Below are positions 16,255-24,622 of a stretch of 64,000 bases of DNA, one piece after another. Made by a program: the position numbers and the translations under genes. This DNA comes from DATLFA01 sp035525225 (lineage in GTDB: Bacteria > Actinomycetota > Acidimicrobiia > Acidimicrobiales > WLNW01). A model generated the notes under the pieces. That model did no database searches and was not told where the DNA came from. It saw nothing but the letters and a program-made list of their open reading frames with translations. Positions within the stretch are counted from its first letter, which is position 1. Each line of letters begins with the position of its first letter. The stretch covers positions 124,001 through 188,000 of the forward strand of contig DATLFA010000054.1 in the NCBI GenBank assembly GCA_035525225.1. The letters run 5' to 3'.

Positions 16255-17199
16255 ATGCCGGTACAGCCAGCAGTGCAAGCAATGCTCGACGCAATGGCGA
16301 CAGCGGGAGCGCCGGCTGATTCCACACTCGAGATCGCACAGCGGCGAAGGCTGATGGACGACTTCACCGTTGCGAGCTTCAACTCCGTCCGCGAATCCGG
16401 CCCGGCGATGGTCGAGGAGTTCACCCATCGCGTTCCGGTCGCCGACGGAGTGATCAGGGTGCGCACGTATCGTCCGGTGCAGGGCGGCGAACTCGCGTGC
16501 TACGTCTACATCCATGGTGGCGGATGGTGGCTGGGCAACATCGACATCTATGACGGATCGTGTCGCGCGATGGCCGACCATCTCGGATGCGTCGTGGCCT
16601 CGGTCGGCTATCGCCTCGCCCCCGAGCATGTGTTCCCGACCGCCGCCGAAGACTGCTACGCGGCGTTGCTCTGGGTCGCGATGAACGCCGACGCGTTGGG
16701 GGTCGACGGTGCGCGCATCGCGGTCGGTGGCGGCAGCGCCGGTGGCAACCTCGCGGCAGTCGTGGCATTGATGGCCCGAGATCGCAGCGGGCCGCGGTTG
16801 CGCGCTCAGGTGCTCGACATCCCCGCGACCGATCTCATGATGGTGAGCCGCTCGATCGAAGAGAATGGGAGCGGCTACATTCTGACGAAGGCGGGCATGG
16901 AGGAGTGCCGCGCGTTCTACGCGCCCGACCCCACGCAGTGGCGCAATCCCTACGCGTCGCCGATGCACGCGGAGGACCATTCGCGGCTACCGCCCGCGTG
17001 CGTCACCACGTGTGAATACGACCCGCTTCGCGACGAGGGCGAACAGTACGCGATGAAGCTGGTGGCCGCCGGTGTGCCGGTGACCATGCAGCGGGCGCTG
17101 GGTCACATCCACGGGTCGCACCACATGGTGAAGCTGATTCCCGACGCTGCCCGCTACCACGACACGGTCGTCCGCTTCCTCCGCCAACACCTCTACTGA
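16255..17199 (+). CDS. Alpha/beta hydrolase, HSL/acetyl-esterase family
   Basis: The 314-residue enzyme has the HGGGWW oxyanion motif (near residue 83) of the hormone-sensitive-lipase family. The nucleophile elbow is GGGSAGGN (near 162), with Ser as nucleophile. The acidic residue lies in CEYDPLRDEG, and the catalytic His in the GHIHGSHHM region near the end. These enzymes hydrolyse short or medium acyl esters in the cytoplasm. ATG 16255 gives the usual family length; an upstream in-frame start at 16186 is less likely. A large inverted repeat follows 18 bases after the stop. Confidence 0.88.
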   Translation: MPVQPAVQAMLDAMATAGAPADSTLEIAQRRRLMDDFTVASFNSVRESGPAMVEEFTHRVPVADGVIRVRTYRPVQGGELACYVYIHGGGWWLGNIDIYDGSCRAMADHLGCVVASVGYRLAPEHVFPTAAEDCYAALLWVAMNADALGVDGARIAVGGGSAGGNLAAVVALMARDRSGPRLRAQVLDIPATDLMMVSRSIEENGSGYILTKAGMEECRAFYAPDPTQWRNPYASPMHAEDHSRLPPACVTTCEYDPLRDEGEQYAMKLVAAGVPVTMQRALGHIHGSHHMVKLIPDAARYHDTVVRFLRQHLY

Positions 17200-17216
17200 C
17201 CCACCCACTCGAGCCG

Positions 17217-17266
17217 GTTCTGTTAGCGTTTTGCGGGTGTATATACCGGTAAAACGCCAACAGAAC
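17217..17266. repeat. 16-bp inverted repeat between convergent genes (bidirectional terminator candidate)
   Basis: Arms at 17217-17232 and 17251-17266 match at 15 of 16 positions. They enclose an 18-base centre that itself contains GGTGTATATACC, a near-palindrome. The element fills the 92-base gap between the hydrolase gene and the leftward acyltransferase gene. RNA from either strand would fold, so it could stop both transcripts. The arms carry TTTT next to the loop rather than after the stem, which is not typical of an intrinsic terminator. Confidence 0.65.
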
Positions 17267-17291
17267 GGGGCAAGAACGGGTCGCGAGGGGG

Positions 17292-17969
17292 TCAGGCGAG
17301 GTCGACGGAGCCGCGTCCGTGTTGGACGCGCGGCACCGACTCGTCGACGGCGATCCACTCGTTGCCGTCGAAGCGCCGGATGATGCGGGCGGGTGCCCCC
17401 GCGACGATGCAGCGCGCGGGCACTTGCCCCGAAACGATGCTGCCGGCCGCAACGACGACGTGTTCGCCGATCACCGTGCCCGGCAGCACCACGCTGTTGG
17501 TGCCGATCCAACTGTTGGCCCCGATCGACACCGGTCGTGACGCCTGCAGTTGGTGCCCGATCGGTTCATCGAATCGTTCGTATCCGTGGTTGATATCGGT
17601 GATGTAGACGCGGGGGCCGGTATAGACGTGCGCCCCAATGGTGATCCCCGCGAGCGCGACGATGCCGTTGTGAGCACCGATGCTGCATCCGTGGCCGATC
17701 ACGATCGTCGGATCGTTCGCTTCGCTTTGTTGCGGACTCAGTCCGACGGCCATCGTCACGTACGGACCGATGAGCGCGCCCTGCCCGATGCGCATCCACC
17801 GCTCACCGTAGAGCGCGGTGACGGGAAAGCAGATCGCCGCGCCTTCGCCGAACGCCGCGAATCGGTGGCTGCGCGGATGTGACCGCGAGATCTTGCCGTG
17901 GTGTTCGGCCCAGCGCCAGGTGGCGTCGATCGCTCTCGCGAAGAGCCGACTCGCCCGAGGGGAACGCAC
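17292..17969 (-). CDS. Hexapeptide-repeat acyltransferase (LbetaH, WbbJ/maltose acetyltransferase-like)
   Basis: The 225-residue protein shows successive [LIV]GxxxxI turns of a left-handed beta-helix (about residues 55-205): IGQGALIGPYVTM, IGHGCSIGAHNGIVA, IGANSWIGTNSVVLPGTVIGEHVVV, ending with VAGAPARIIR. The likely catalytic His lies in ITDINHGYE. Relatives transfer acetyl or other acyl groups to sugars or small amines using acyl-CoA. GTG 17969 is preceded by a -10 box at leaderless spacing. No sugar biosynthesis genes adjoin it, so the acceptor is unknown. Confidence 0.85.
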   Translation of the reverse strand: MRSPRASRLFARAIDATWRWAEHHGKISRSHPRSHRFAAFGEGAAICFPVTALYGERWMRIGQGALIGPYVTMAVGLSPQQSEANDPTIVIGHGCSIGAHNGIVALAGITIGAHVYTGPRVYITDINHGYERFDEPIGHQLQASRPVSIGANSWIGTNSVVLPGTVIGEHVVVAAGSIVSGQVPARCIVAGAPARIIRRFDGNEWIAVDESVPRVQHGRGSVDLA

Positions 17970-17976
17970 AGGCGGG

Positions 17977-17982
17977 AACGTA
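17977..17982 (-). promoter_or_regulatory. Candidate -10 box (TACGTT), leaderless acyltransferase gene
   Basis: The minus-strand hexamer ends seven bases before GTG 17969. No Shine-Dalgarno is present. Confidence 0.4.
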
Positions 17983-18003
17983 CTACTCAGATCGCAGACC
18001 GTC

Positions 18004-20340
18004 TCAGATCGTGCCGATCAATTCGAGAATGCGAGACGGAGGGAGGTACTGGTCGGTGATGGTGACATCGAACGGCGCAAGCGCGTCCTCGATGGCATTG
18101 GTCAACGCTGCCGGCGCGCCGACCGCGCCGCCCTCGCCGACGCCCCGATGATCGACCGGTTCTTCTCGCGGTGACTCGAGGTGGTCGCATTCGATCGACG
18201 GCATTTCGACCGCGCCGGGAATCAGGTAATCCATGAACGTGGTCGTCAAGAACTGGCCGTCGGCGTCGTAGACGACGCGCTCGAACAACACGTTGCCGAT
18301 GCCCTGCACGATGCCACCGCGAACCTGACCCTCGACGATCGCGGGGTTGATCATCTCGCCGCAATCCTCGGCACTGAAGTAGCGCAAGATCTGTACTTCG
18401 CCTGTTGCCACGTCGACTTCGACCCAGCAACAGTGGGTGGCCTGGGCCCAACCCCCGTCGGGTACGCCGAAGTCGTAACTGCATTCGAAGCCGGGGCTCA
18501 TGTCGGGTGGGAGTGAACCGGTGGTGGTGTAGCCGGTGGCGGCGATCGTCGCGAGTGGGACAGCGCTGGCGGGAACACCCCGCACCATCACTTCGCCGTC
18601 GACGAGCACGACGTCGGCGATGGCGACCTCCTTCATGTGTGCATAGATGCGCGCGACGCGATCGCGCACCTCGCGGGCAGCGCCGATCACCGCGCCGCTG
18701 CCGAGGCGCGCGGCGCGGCTGCCACCGGTACCGACGAGGTTGAATGGCGTGCGCGAGGTGTCGCCCGCGACCACGCGCACCTTGTCGAGGCCGACGCCGA
18801 GTTGATCGGCGGCCAACTGACCCAGCGTCGTCTGGTGTGACTGGCCATGCGGCATCTGCGAGGTGAACACGGTGAGCGTGCCGTCGGGCTCGAGGCGGGC
18901 GACCGCACGTTGCGCCGAGCGGGGCGACGCGGAAGCACCCATCGCAGCAGAGAAATTGGGCGGCCCTGGCGCGTGCTCCATGAAGGTGGCCATGCCGAAG
19001 CCGAGGTACCGACCCTCGGCCCGGAGCCTGCTCTGCTCAGCGCGAAATGCCTCGATGTCGACGTACTCGAGGGCGCGTTCGTGTGTCTCGTACGCGGTCA
19101 GGTTGCTGATCGTCGGGCCGGTGACCATCTCGGTGGGCAGGTCGGCCCGGGTGAGCAGGTTGCGCCGGCGGATCACATGAGGTTCGACACCGACGGCGCG
19201 CGCGACGAGTTGCAACAGCCGCTCACGGACCCACGTCTCCGCGGCCCATGGTCCGCGGTAGGCAACAACAGTTGCCTTGTTCGTCGCGACAACCGTGGAC
19301 TCGAATCGGAAGTTGCGGATGCGGTACGCGTTGGGAAACACGATGCGCACGAGCGAGCTGTACGCGGTCGTCGGCAGAGTGGTCAACTGATACGAGCCCT
19401 GATCGGTGAACATGTGCAGCCGGGCGCCGAGGATGGTGCCTTCGGCGTCGACGGCGATCTCGGCTTCGAGCTGTTCGTCACGAGCATGACCGGCCGTCAT
19501 CAGGTTCTCGACGCGATCCTCGATCCACTTCACCGGCCGCCCGAGCATGAGCGACGCGGCGGCAACCGCGACGTCCTCGCGGCTGATGTACGCCTTTTGC
19601 CCGAACGACCCACCGATATCGCGACAGATCACTCGCACTTTGTGCGCATCGATCGAGAGTAGCTGGGCCAGATGCACACGAAGTGCGTGCGGATTCTGAT
19701 GTGCCGCGTGAAAGAGAAGCTCACCGGCGGCAGGTCGATAGTCCGCGATGGCCGCTCGTGACTCCATCGGTGCGTTGGTCATGCGCGACAATCGAAAGGT
19801 GTGCGCGACCACGTGAGCGGCGTCCGCGAACGCTCTGTCGACATCGCCGTAGGTCCACGACTCGTTGTACAGCTTGTTGGTGCCGGCGCTCTCGAACACC
19901 GCCGGCTTGTCACCGTCGAGCGCGTCCGTGATCGAGACGATGGGCTCGAGCGGTGAATAGGTGGCCTCGATCAGCTCGCAGGCATCTTCGGCGATCGCGC
20001 GTGAGCTCGCGACCACGATCGCGACCGGGTCTCCGACGAAGCGCACCCGATCGGATGCCAGCGGACCGTAGGGCGGTGTGTGATGTCCCTTGGGCCCGAT
20101 GGGTTGCATGACTCCGACGCGGTCGGTGAACTCCGCAGCAGTCATGACGGCCACCACGCCCGGCAACGCGCGCGCGGGCGCGGCGTCTATCGACTCGAGC
20201 GCCGCGTGCGCGTGCGGGCTACGACAGAACGCGGCGTGGAGCATGCCGGGAACGTGCATGTCATCGACATAGGTGCCGCGCCCGGTGAGGATGCGAGGGT
20301 CCTCGACTCGGCGCACTCGCGCCCCGACCAACTTGCTCAC
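18004..20340 (-). CDS. Xanthine dehydrogenase-family molybdopterin-binding subunit (CoxL-like), orphan
   Basis: The 778-residue protein carries both molybdenum-enzyme domains. An aldehyde-oxidase a/b hammerhead occupies about residues 15-125 (RRVEDPRILTGRGTYVDD). The molybdopterin-binding domain has GGSFGQK near 240, AYRGPW near 360 and the catalytic-Glu segment GVGEGGAVGAPA near 735. AYRG rather than the AYxCSFR of true CO dehydrogenase points to another hydroxylase substrate. The partner Fe-S and FAD subunits are not adjacent, so they must be elsewhere or the gene is an orphan. GTG 20340 follows GAGGGAGAG; the ATG at 20409 would overlap the divergent gene. Confidence 0.88.
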   Translation of the reverse strand: MSKLVGARVRRVEDPRILTGRGTYVDDMHVPGMLHAAFCRSPHAHAALESIDAAPARALPGVVAVMTAAEFTDRVGVMQPIGPKGHHTPPYGPLASDRVRFVGDPVAIVVASSRAIAEDACELIEATYSPLEPIVSITDALDGDKPAVFESAGTNKLYNESWTYGDVDRAFADAAHVVAHTFRLSRMTNAPMESRAAIADYRPAAGELLFHAAHQNPHALRVHLAQLLSIDAHKVRVICRDIGGSFGQKAYISREDVAVAAASLMLGRPVKWIEDRVENLMTAGHARDEQLEAEIAVDAEGTILGARLHMFTDQGSYQLTTLPTTAYSSLVRIVFPNAYRIRNFRFESTVVATNKATVVAYRGPWAAETWVRERLLQLVARAVGVEPHVIRRRNLLTRADLPTEMVTGPTISNLTAYETHERALEYVDIEAFRAEQSRLRAEGRYLGFGMATFMEHAPGPPNFSAAMGASASPRSAQRAVARLEPDGTLTVFTSQMPHGQSHQTTLGQLAADQLGVGLDKVRVVAGDTSRTPFNLVGTGGSRAARLGSGAVIGAAREVRDRVARIYAHMKEVAIADVVLVDGEVMVRGVPASAVPLATIAATGYTTTGSLPPDMSPGFECSYDFGVPDGGWAQATHCCWVEVDVATGEVQILRYFSAEDCGEMINPAIVEGQVRGGIVQGIGNVLFERVVYDADGQFLTTTFMDYLIPGAVEMPSIECDHLESPREEPVDHRGVGEGGAVGAPAALTNAIEDALAPFDVTITDQYLPPSRILELIGTI

Positions 20341-20407
20341 GTCACTCTCCCTCGTGCCTCCGTCGAGCAGGCGCCACGCAAGATAGTGTCTCGGAGGGAG
20401 GTCGATC

Positions 20408-21100
20408 ATGCTCGGCTACGTGCCTCATTGCGTCTTCATGGTTTTCGCCAGTCCGCCGCCTGACCGTGTCGAGGAGTTGGATCACTGGTATCAGGTGGTT
20501 CATGGTCCCGATGCAATCGAGAACGGCTCGTTCAATGCCTTGCGCCGCTATCGCTGCGTTTCCAATCCCGCCGCGCCCTTCTTGGCGCTTTGGGAGGGCG
20601 AGTGGCCGAATGACAAAGCCGCGTGGGACTACATCGCGCCCAGGGCGCGTCAGCTGCACGACGCCGGCCGCATCGGTGACATCCCGAGCGCCGATTGGGC
20701 GTCGATGACCTTCACTTCGACATTGCTGTCGACCCCGGTCGCCGCGGAGCCGGTGCGTTCGATGACGATGGTGCAGAGCGACTGGTACCACCCCGACCGC
20801 GACCTGTCATTGTCCGCCTGGGCGCACGAGGTCGGCATCGATGACGATGCCGTCGGTGGGCCCTGGCACTCGCGCTACCTCTACAGCGCGGATCCACTGG
20901 TCGAGGCCGGCCTCCACGTCGCGTTCTTCGAGAGCTCGGCCGAGGCCGACGCCGATGAATGGTCATCGCTCGGGGTACCGGGCCCATCGCCCACACGCCC
21001 GTTCAAAGGGCTCTTCGAGGAGCGCGGACAAGAACGCGACGCGCCGCCGCCCGAGCCGGTCTACGTCTCGCATTGGGAGCCGATCGGCACGCTCGGCTGA
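20408..21100 (+). CDS. Uncharacterised protein, dimeric alpha/beta-barrel-like
   Basis: The 230-residue protein is soluble. It starts CVFMVFASPPPDRVEELDHWYQVVHGPDAI, a pattern like EthD or NIPSNAP dimeric-barrel proteins in which a WY..H..D motif follows the first strand. The second half repeats the layout loosely (HVAFFESSAEADADEW), suggesting a two-barrel protein. No catalytic residues can be named. ATG 20408 has GGAGGGAGG upstream. It diverges from the molybdopterin subunit gene, 67 bases apart, so both may answer to the same signal. A role as a small-molecule-binding helper in catabolism is a guess. Confidence 0.7.
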   Translation: MLGYVPHCVFMVFASPPPDRVEELDHWYQVVHGPDAIENGSFNALRRYRCVSNPAAPFLALWEGEWPNDKAAWDYIAPRARQLHDAGRIGDIPSADWASMTFTSTLLSTPVAAEPVRSMTMVQSDWYHPDRDLSLSAWAHEVGIDDDAVGGPWHSRYLYSADPLVEAGLHVAFFESSAEADADEWSSLGVPGPSPTRPFKGLFEERGQERDAPPPEPVYVSHWEPIGTLG

Positions 21101-21108
21101 GCGGGGAG

Positions 21109-22083
21109 TCAGATGCCCGCAAGTCGGCGGGCGCTGTCGATCATGTCGCGCGCGAACTCGTGGAGATCGGTCGCCGTCGATCGAGTGTGATCCGACAGCG
21201 AGCGCTGATAGATGCCTTCGGTGAGGACGGCGAACTTGAAGCGGTACAACACGTCGTAGTACGTCAGATCGTCCAGCCTGCGTCCCGATTGCTCTGCGTA
21301 GTGCGCGAGCAATTCGTCGGCGCTCGGCCAGCCGTCACCGCTGCGGCGTTCGGTCCACGTGCGTTTGAAGCCGGCGACGTCGAGCAACGGGTCGCCGATC
21401 GTTGCCGTCTCCCAGTCGAGCAGTGCGGCGACCACCGGTGGATGCTCGCGCGCGACGAGCAGATTGTTGCCGTTGACGTCGCCGTGCATGATCGTCGCGG
21501 TCCATTCGGTCGGTGGGTGCGCTTCGAGCCACACGCCGACATCATCGATGCCGGAGAGGAGTTGCGATGGATACGAGTAGTACTGCGTCAGCCAACGCGT
21601 TCGCTGACGCGTGTGAAAGCCGTCGATGCGGCCCAGGTCTTCGAGCCCTTGCGCGCGCCAGTCGACCGCATGCAGCGCCGCCATCGCGTCGACCGCCGAG
21701 AAGGACATTGCTCGGCGCGACTCGGGCGTGGCCCACTCGTTCGGTAGCGGTTCGGTCGGCAGGAATCCGTCGACGTACGACATCACGTAGAAGACACACC
21801 CGAGCACCTCGCTATCGTCGCAGAGCGCGATCGGCGAAGGGTGGGGAACCGGCGTGCCGTCGAGCGCCGAGAGCAGACGGAACTCGCGGCGCATCCCCTC
21901 ATCGGCGCGGTCGAGGGCCACGGTCGCGGGACGCCGTACCACGACGCGGTGCCGCGAATCGCCGACGACATAGGTGATGTTGGATCGACCGGTGGCTATG
22001 GCGTCGACCTCGATCGACGGCCCCGTCATCACGCCGGCGCGGTCGAGCCAGTCGACGAGCCTTGCCTGCTCGGTGTGGTCCAT
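21109..22083 (-). CDS. Phosphotransferase (APH/ACAD10-type kinase fold)
   Basis: The 324-residue protein has the aminoglycoside-phosphotransferase fold: a GRSNITYVVGD nucleotide loop near residue 32, VVVRRP with the ATP-binding basic residue, catalytic HGDVNGNNLL near 200, and LLDWETATIGDP near 221 for metal binding. It resembles the kinase domain fused to acyl-CoA dehydrogenases in ACAD10/FadE36-like proteins, which are thought to phosphorylate hydroxyacyl substrates. It starts one base after the SDR stop codon, so the two genes form a leftward operon. Confidence 0.85.
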   Translation of the reverse strand: MDHTEQARLVDWLDRAGVMTGPSIEVDAIATGRSNITYVVGDSRHRVVVRRPATVALDRADEGMRREFRLLSALDGTPVPHPSPIALCDDSEVLGCVFYVMSYVDGFLPTEPLPNEWATPESRRAMSFSAVDAMAALHAVDWRAQGLEDLGRIDGFHTRQRTRWLTQYYSYPSQLLSGIDDVGVWLEAHPPTEWTATIMHGDVNGNNLLVAREHPPVVAALLDWETATIGDPLLDVAGFKRTWTERRSGDGWPSADELLAHYAEQSGRRLDDLTYYDVLYRFKFAVLTEGIYQRSLSDHTRSTATDLHEFARDMIDSARRLAGI

Positions 22084-22084
22084 G

Positions 22085-22918
22085 TCAGGCGGGCAGCGTG
22101 CCCATCTCGCGGGCGATGTCCTGAACTTGCAGGTTGCCGCCGTTGGCGAACTCGCCCGGCGCGGCGGTGAGGATGTGGGCGATCGTGTCACCGACGACCT
22201 CGACGGGCGCGGCGTGGCGGCGAACGAACTCGAGCTTGTCGCCGGCCGCCATCACTCGCTCGGTGGCGACGGCTCCCGGCTGAAGGTTGTAGGCACGGAC
22301 GCCGTCGCGCTCGTGCTCGATCAGCAACTGCGAGACGATGCGGTGGAAGCCGGCTTTCGACACGCCGTAGGTGAGTGCCCAGCCACCCTCGCCGACAGCG
22401 GCGGAGGGCTTCGCGTAGCCCGCGCCGCTCGTGACGTTGCCGACCACGCCGCCGCCGCGCTCGACCATGTGCCGGACGATCGGTTGCATCAACAAGAGTT
22501 GCGCGGCGACGTTGCCATAGAGGCGCTTTTCGATCTCGTCGGCGGGTGTGTCGAGGAAGCGTCGTTCACCGGCCGGCCCGACGTAGATCGCGTTGTTGCA
22601 CAACACGTCGATGTGACCCAGGGCTTCGATCGCGTTGGTGCCGCACGCCAGCACTTGGTTGCGATCGAGCAGATCGACCGTCAGTGGGATCGCACGACGA
22701 CCGATCGCTTCGATCGCGGCCGTCGTCGAATCGAGTGACCCGCTCACCAGCTTCAGTTCGGGAAGCGCGTCGGCTTCGGGTCGCCGGGCGGCGTCGCCTT
22801 CGTGATGCGTCCGTCCGGTGAAGGCCACGTTGTAGCCGCGGCGCGCGAGGCCCAGCGCGACCTGTTTGCCGATGCCGCGTGTTGCGCCGGTGACAAATGC
22901 CGTTCTTGCCGTGCTCAC
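22085..22918 (-). CDS. Short-chain dehydrogenase/reductase
   Basis: This 277-residue SDR has TGATRGIG (residues 11-18), the Asn pair in CNNAIYVG near 108, a catalytic Ser region (NVTSGAGY) and an intact YGVSK. It is longer than FabG because of an insertion after the second strand (HHEGDAARRPEADALPELK). Relatives reduce or oxidise ketone and hydroxyl groups on acyl-CoA or steroid-like substrates. GTG 22918 is seven bases from a -10 box and appears leaderless. It is followed directly by the phosphotransferase gene. Confidence 0.87.
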   Translation of the reverse strand: MSTARTAFVTGATRGIGKQVALGLARRGYNVAFTGRTHHEGDAARRPEADALPELKLVSGSLDSTTAAIEAIGRRAIPLTVDLLDRNQVLACGTNAIEALGHIDVLCNNAIYVGPAGERRFLDTPADEIEKRLYGNVAAQLLLMQPIVRHMVERGGGVVGNVTSGAGYAKPSAAVGEGGWALTYGVSKAGFHRIVSQLLIEHERDGVRAYNLQPGAVATERVMAAGDKLEFVRRHAAPVEVVGDTIAHILTAAPGEFANGGNLQVQDIAREMGTLPA

Positions 22919-22925
22919 CGCGGGA

Positions 22926-22931
22926 AAGTTA
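22926..22931 (-). promoter_or_regulatory. Candidate -10 box (TAACTT), leaderless SDR-phosphotransferase operon
   Basis: The minus-strand hexamer ends seven bases before GTG 22918, and no Shine-Dalgarno is seen. Confidence 0.4.
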
Positions 22932-22984
22932 GCTGCTCATCGATCCACGGCCGGGGAAGCTGCACGCCGGCCGGGACCGCGGCA

Positions 22985-24622
22985 ATGATGGTTCCCATGC
23001 TCCCTCGCAGCCAACTGGCCCCTCACGCCATCGCCCGGTGGGCGCTCGAACGGCCCGACCAGGTCGCCGTCATGCGCGTCGACAACGGCGCCGCGTTGAC
23101 CTACCGCGACCTCCACGATCAGGCGCTGCGATGGGCGTCGGCCTATCAGCGCCTCGGCGTCGGTGCGGGCAGCCACGTGGCGACGATGATCCCCAACTCC
23201 GCGGAGGCGTACATCGCCTGGCTCGGTCTCGGCTGGCTGCGGGCCATCGAGGTGCCGCTCAACAGCGGCTACACCGGCAAGATGCTGCAATACACATTGT
23301 CGCAGAGCGACTCGACGACGATCGTGATCCATCGGCGGTTCGTCGACCGATTGATGTCGATCGCGGCGGAGTTGCCGCACCTCGAACGCGTCGTCGTACT
23401 CGATGATCCTGTGAGCGCGGTGGCGGCAGACGGCGGCGGCGTCGACGACGGCGTGAGCGACTTCGATATCACGACCTTGCCGTTCGCTGTCTCGACACAG
23501 CAGCAATTCCTCGCCGGCGTCGAGCCCGCGTCGGGCCTCGACGGTCCCGAGTATCGCGACATCACGGCGATCATCTACACGTCCGGCACGACCGGACCGT
23601 CGAAGGGCGTCATCTTGCCGTGGGCGGGCATGTTGAACATGTGGTCCTGGGCGCCCGCCGAGACGTTCGGCGTCGGCGAGGCGCTCTACGGCGCGTTCCC
23701 CAGCTTCCATGTGAGCGGTAAGTCGGTGTTCAACGGCGTCATGGTGCGCGGCGGCAAGCTCGTCTACAGAGAGAAGTTCAGCGCGACGCAATTCTGGGAC
23801 GACGTCCGCCGTACCAACTGTGTGTCGGCGGGCCTGGTCGGTCCCATGACCGCGTTGCTCTGGGCGCAGCCGAACCGCGATGACGATGCCGACAACCCGC
23901 TGCGCAACATCTTGCTCGGCCCGATGATCCCCGAGATGGAAGCGTTCGAAAAGCGATTCGATCTGGCGATCGGCACCTGTTACGGCATGACCGAGATCGG
24001 CGCGTCGTTCTGCGTCGGGTTCGAGCCGAAGCCGTGGCAGACATGCGGCAAGGTGCGCACCGACTATCCGTGGCACGAAGTGCGGCTGGTCGACGACAAC
24101 GACGAAGAAGTGCCGATGGGCGAAGTCGGCGAGTTGATGCTGCGCACGCCAGAGCCGTGGGCCCTCAACGTGGGCTACTACAAGATGCCCGAGAAGACGG
24201 CCGAGGCGTGGCGCAACGGTTGGTTCCACACCGGCGATGCGTTCCGTTGCGATGCTGACGGCTGGTACTACTTCGTCGATCGGATGAAGGACTCGATACG
24301 CCGCCGAGGGGAGAACATCTCGAGCTTCGAAGTCGAGAACTTCGTGATCGAGCACCCGCTGGTCGCCGACTGCGCCGCCATCGGCGTGCCGGCTCAGTAC
24401 GGCGAAGACGAAGTCATGGTCGTCTGCGTCGTCACCGATCGAGAGAAGTTCTCGCCCCGGGACCTCATCGAATGGCTCGAGCCCCGAATGCCGAAGTTCA
24501 TGCTGCCCCGCTTCGTCGACGTCATGGATGACCTACCCCGGAACCAGACCTCGATGCGCGTCTTGAAGTTCGAGCTGCGCACGCGCGGCGTCGCGGACAC
24601 CACATGGGACAGAGACGCGTGA
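22985..24622 (+). CDS. ATP-dependent acyl-CoA ligase (AMP-binding family)
   Basis: The 545-residue enzyme has the adenylate-forming motifs: P-loop YTSGTTGPSKG near residue 200, YGMTEIG near 332, and HTGDAFRCDADGWYYFVDRMKD near 415-434. The C-terminal lid is where a catalytic Lys normally sits in a GK pair. Here the segment reads NQTSMRVLKFELR, so Arg follows Met in that place. It resembles crotonobetaine/carnitine-CoA-ligase-like enzymes that activate carboxylates to CoA thioesters. ATG 22985 or 22997 are possible starts. The stop overlaps the next start by four bases (GTGA), coupling it to the carboxyltransferase gene. Confidence 0.85.
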   Translation: MMVPMLPRSQLAPHAIARWALERPDQVAVMRVDNGAALTYRDLHDQALRWASAYQRLGVGAGSHVATMIPNSAEAYIAWLGLGWLRAIEVPLNSGYTGKMLQYTLSQSDSTTIVIHRRFVDRLMSIAAELPHLERVVVLDDPVSAVAADGGGVDDGVSDFDITTLPFAVSTQQQFLAGVEPASGLDGPEYRDITAIIYTSGTTGPSKGVILPWAGMLNMWSWAPAETFGVGEALYGAFPSFHVSGKSVFNGVMVRGGKLVYREKFSATQFWDDVRRTNCVSAGLVGPMTALLWAQPNRDDDADNPLRNILLGPMIPEMEAFEKRFDLAIGTCYGMTEIGASFCVGFEPKPWQTCGKVRTDYPWHEVRLVDDNDEEVPMGEVGELMLRTPEPWALNVGYYKMPEKTAEAWRNGWFHTGDAFRCDADGWYYFVDRMKDSIRRRGENISSFEVENFVIEHPLVADCAAIGVPAQYGEDEVMVVCVVTDREKFSPRDLIEWLEPRMPKFMLPRFVDVMDDLPRNQTSMRVLKFELRTRGVADTTWDRDA

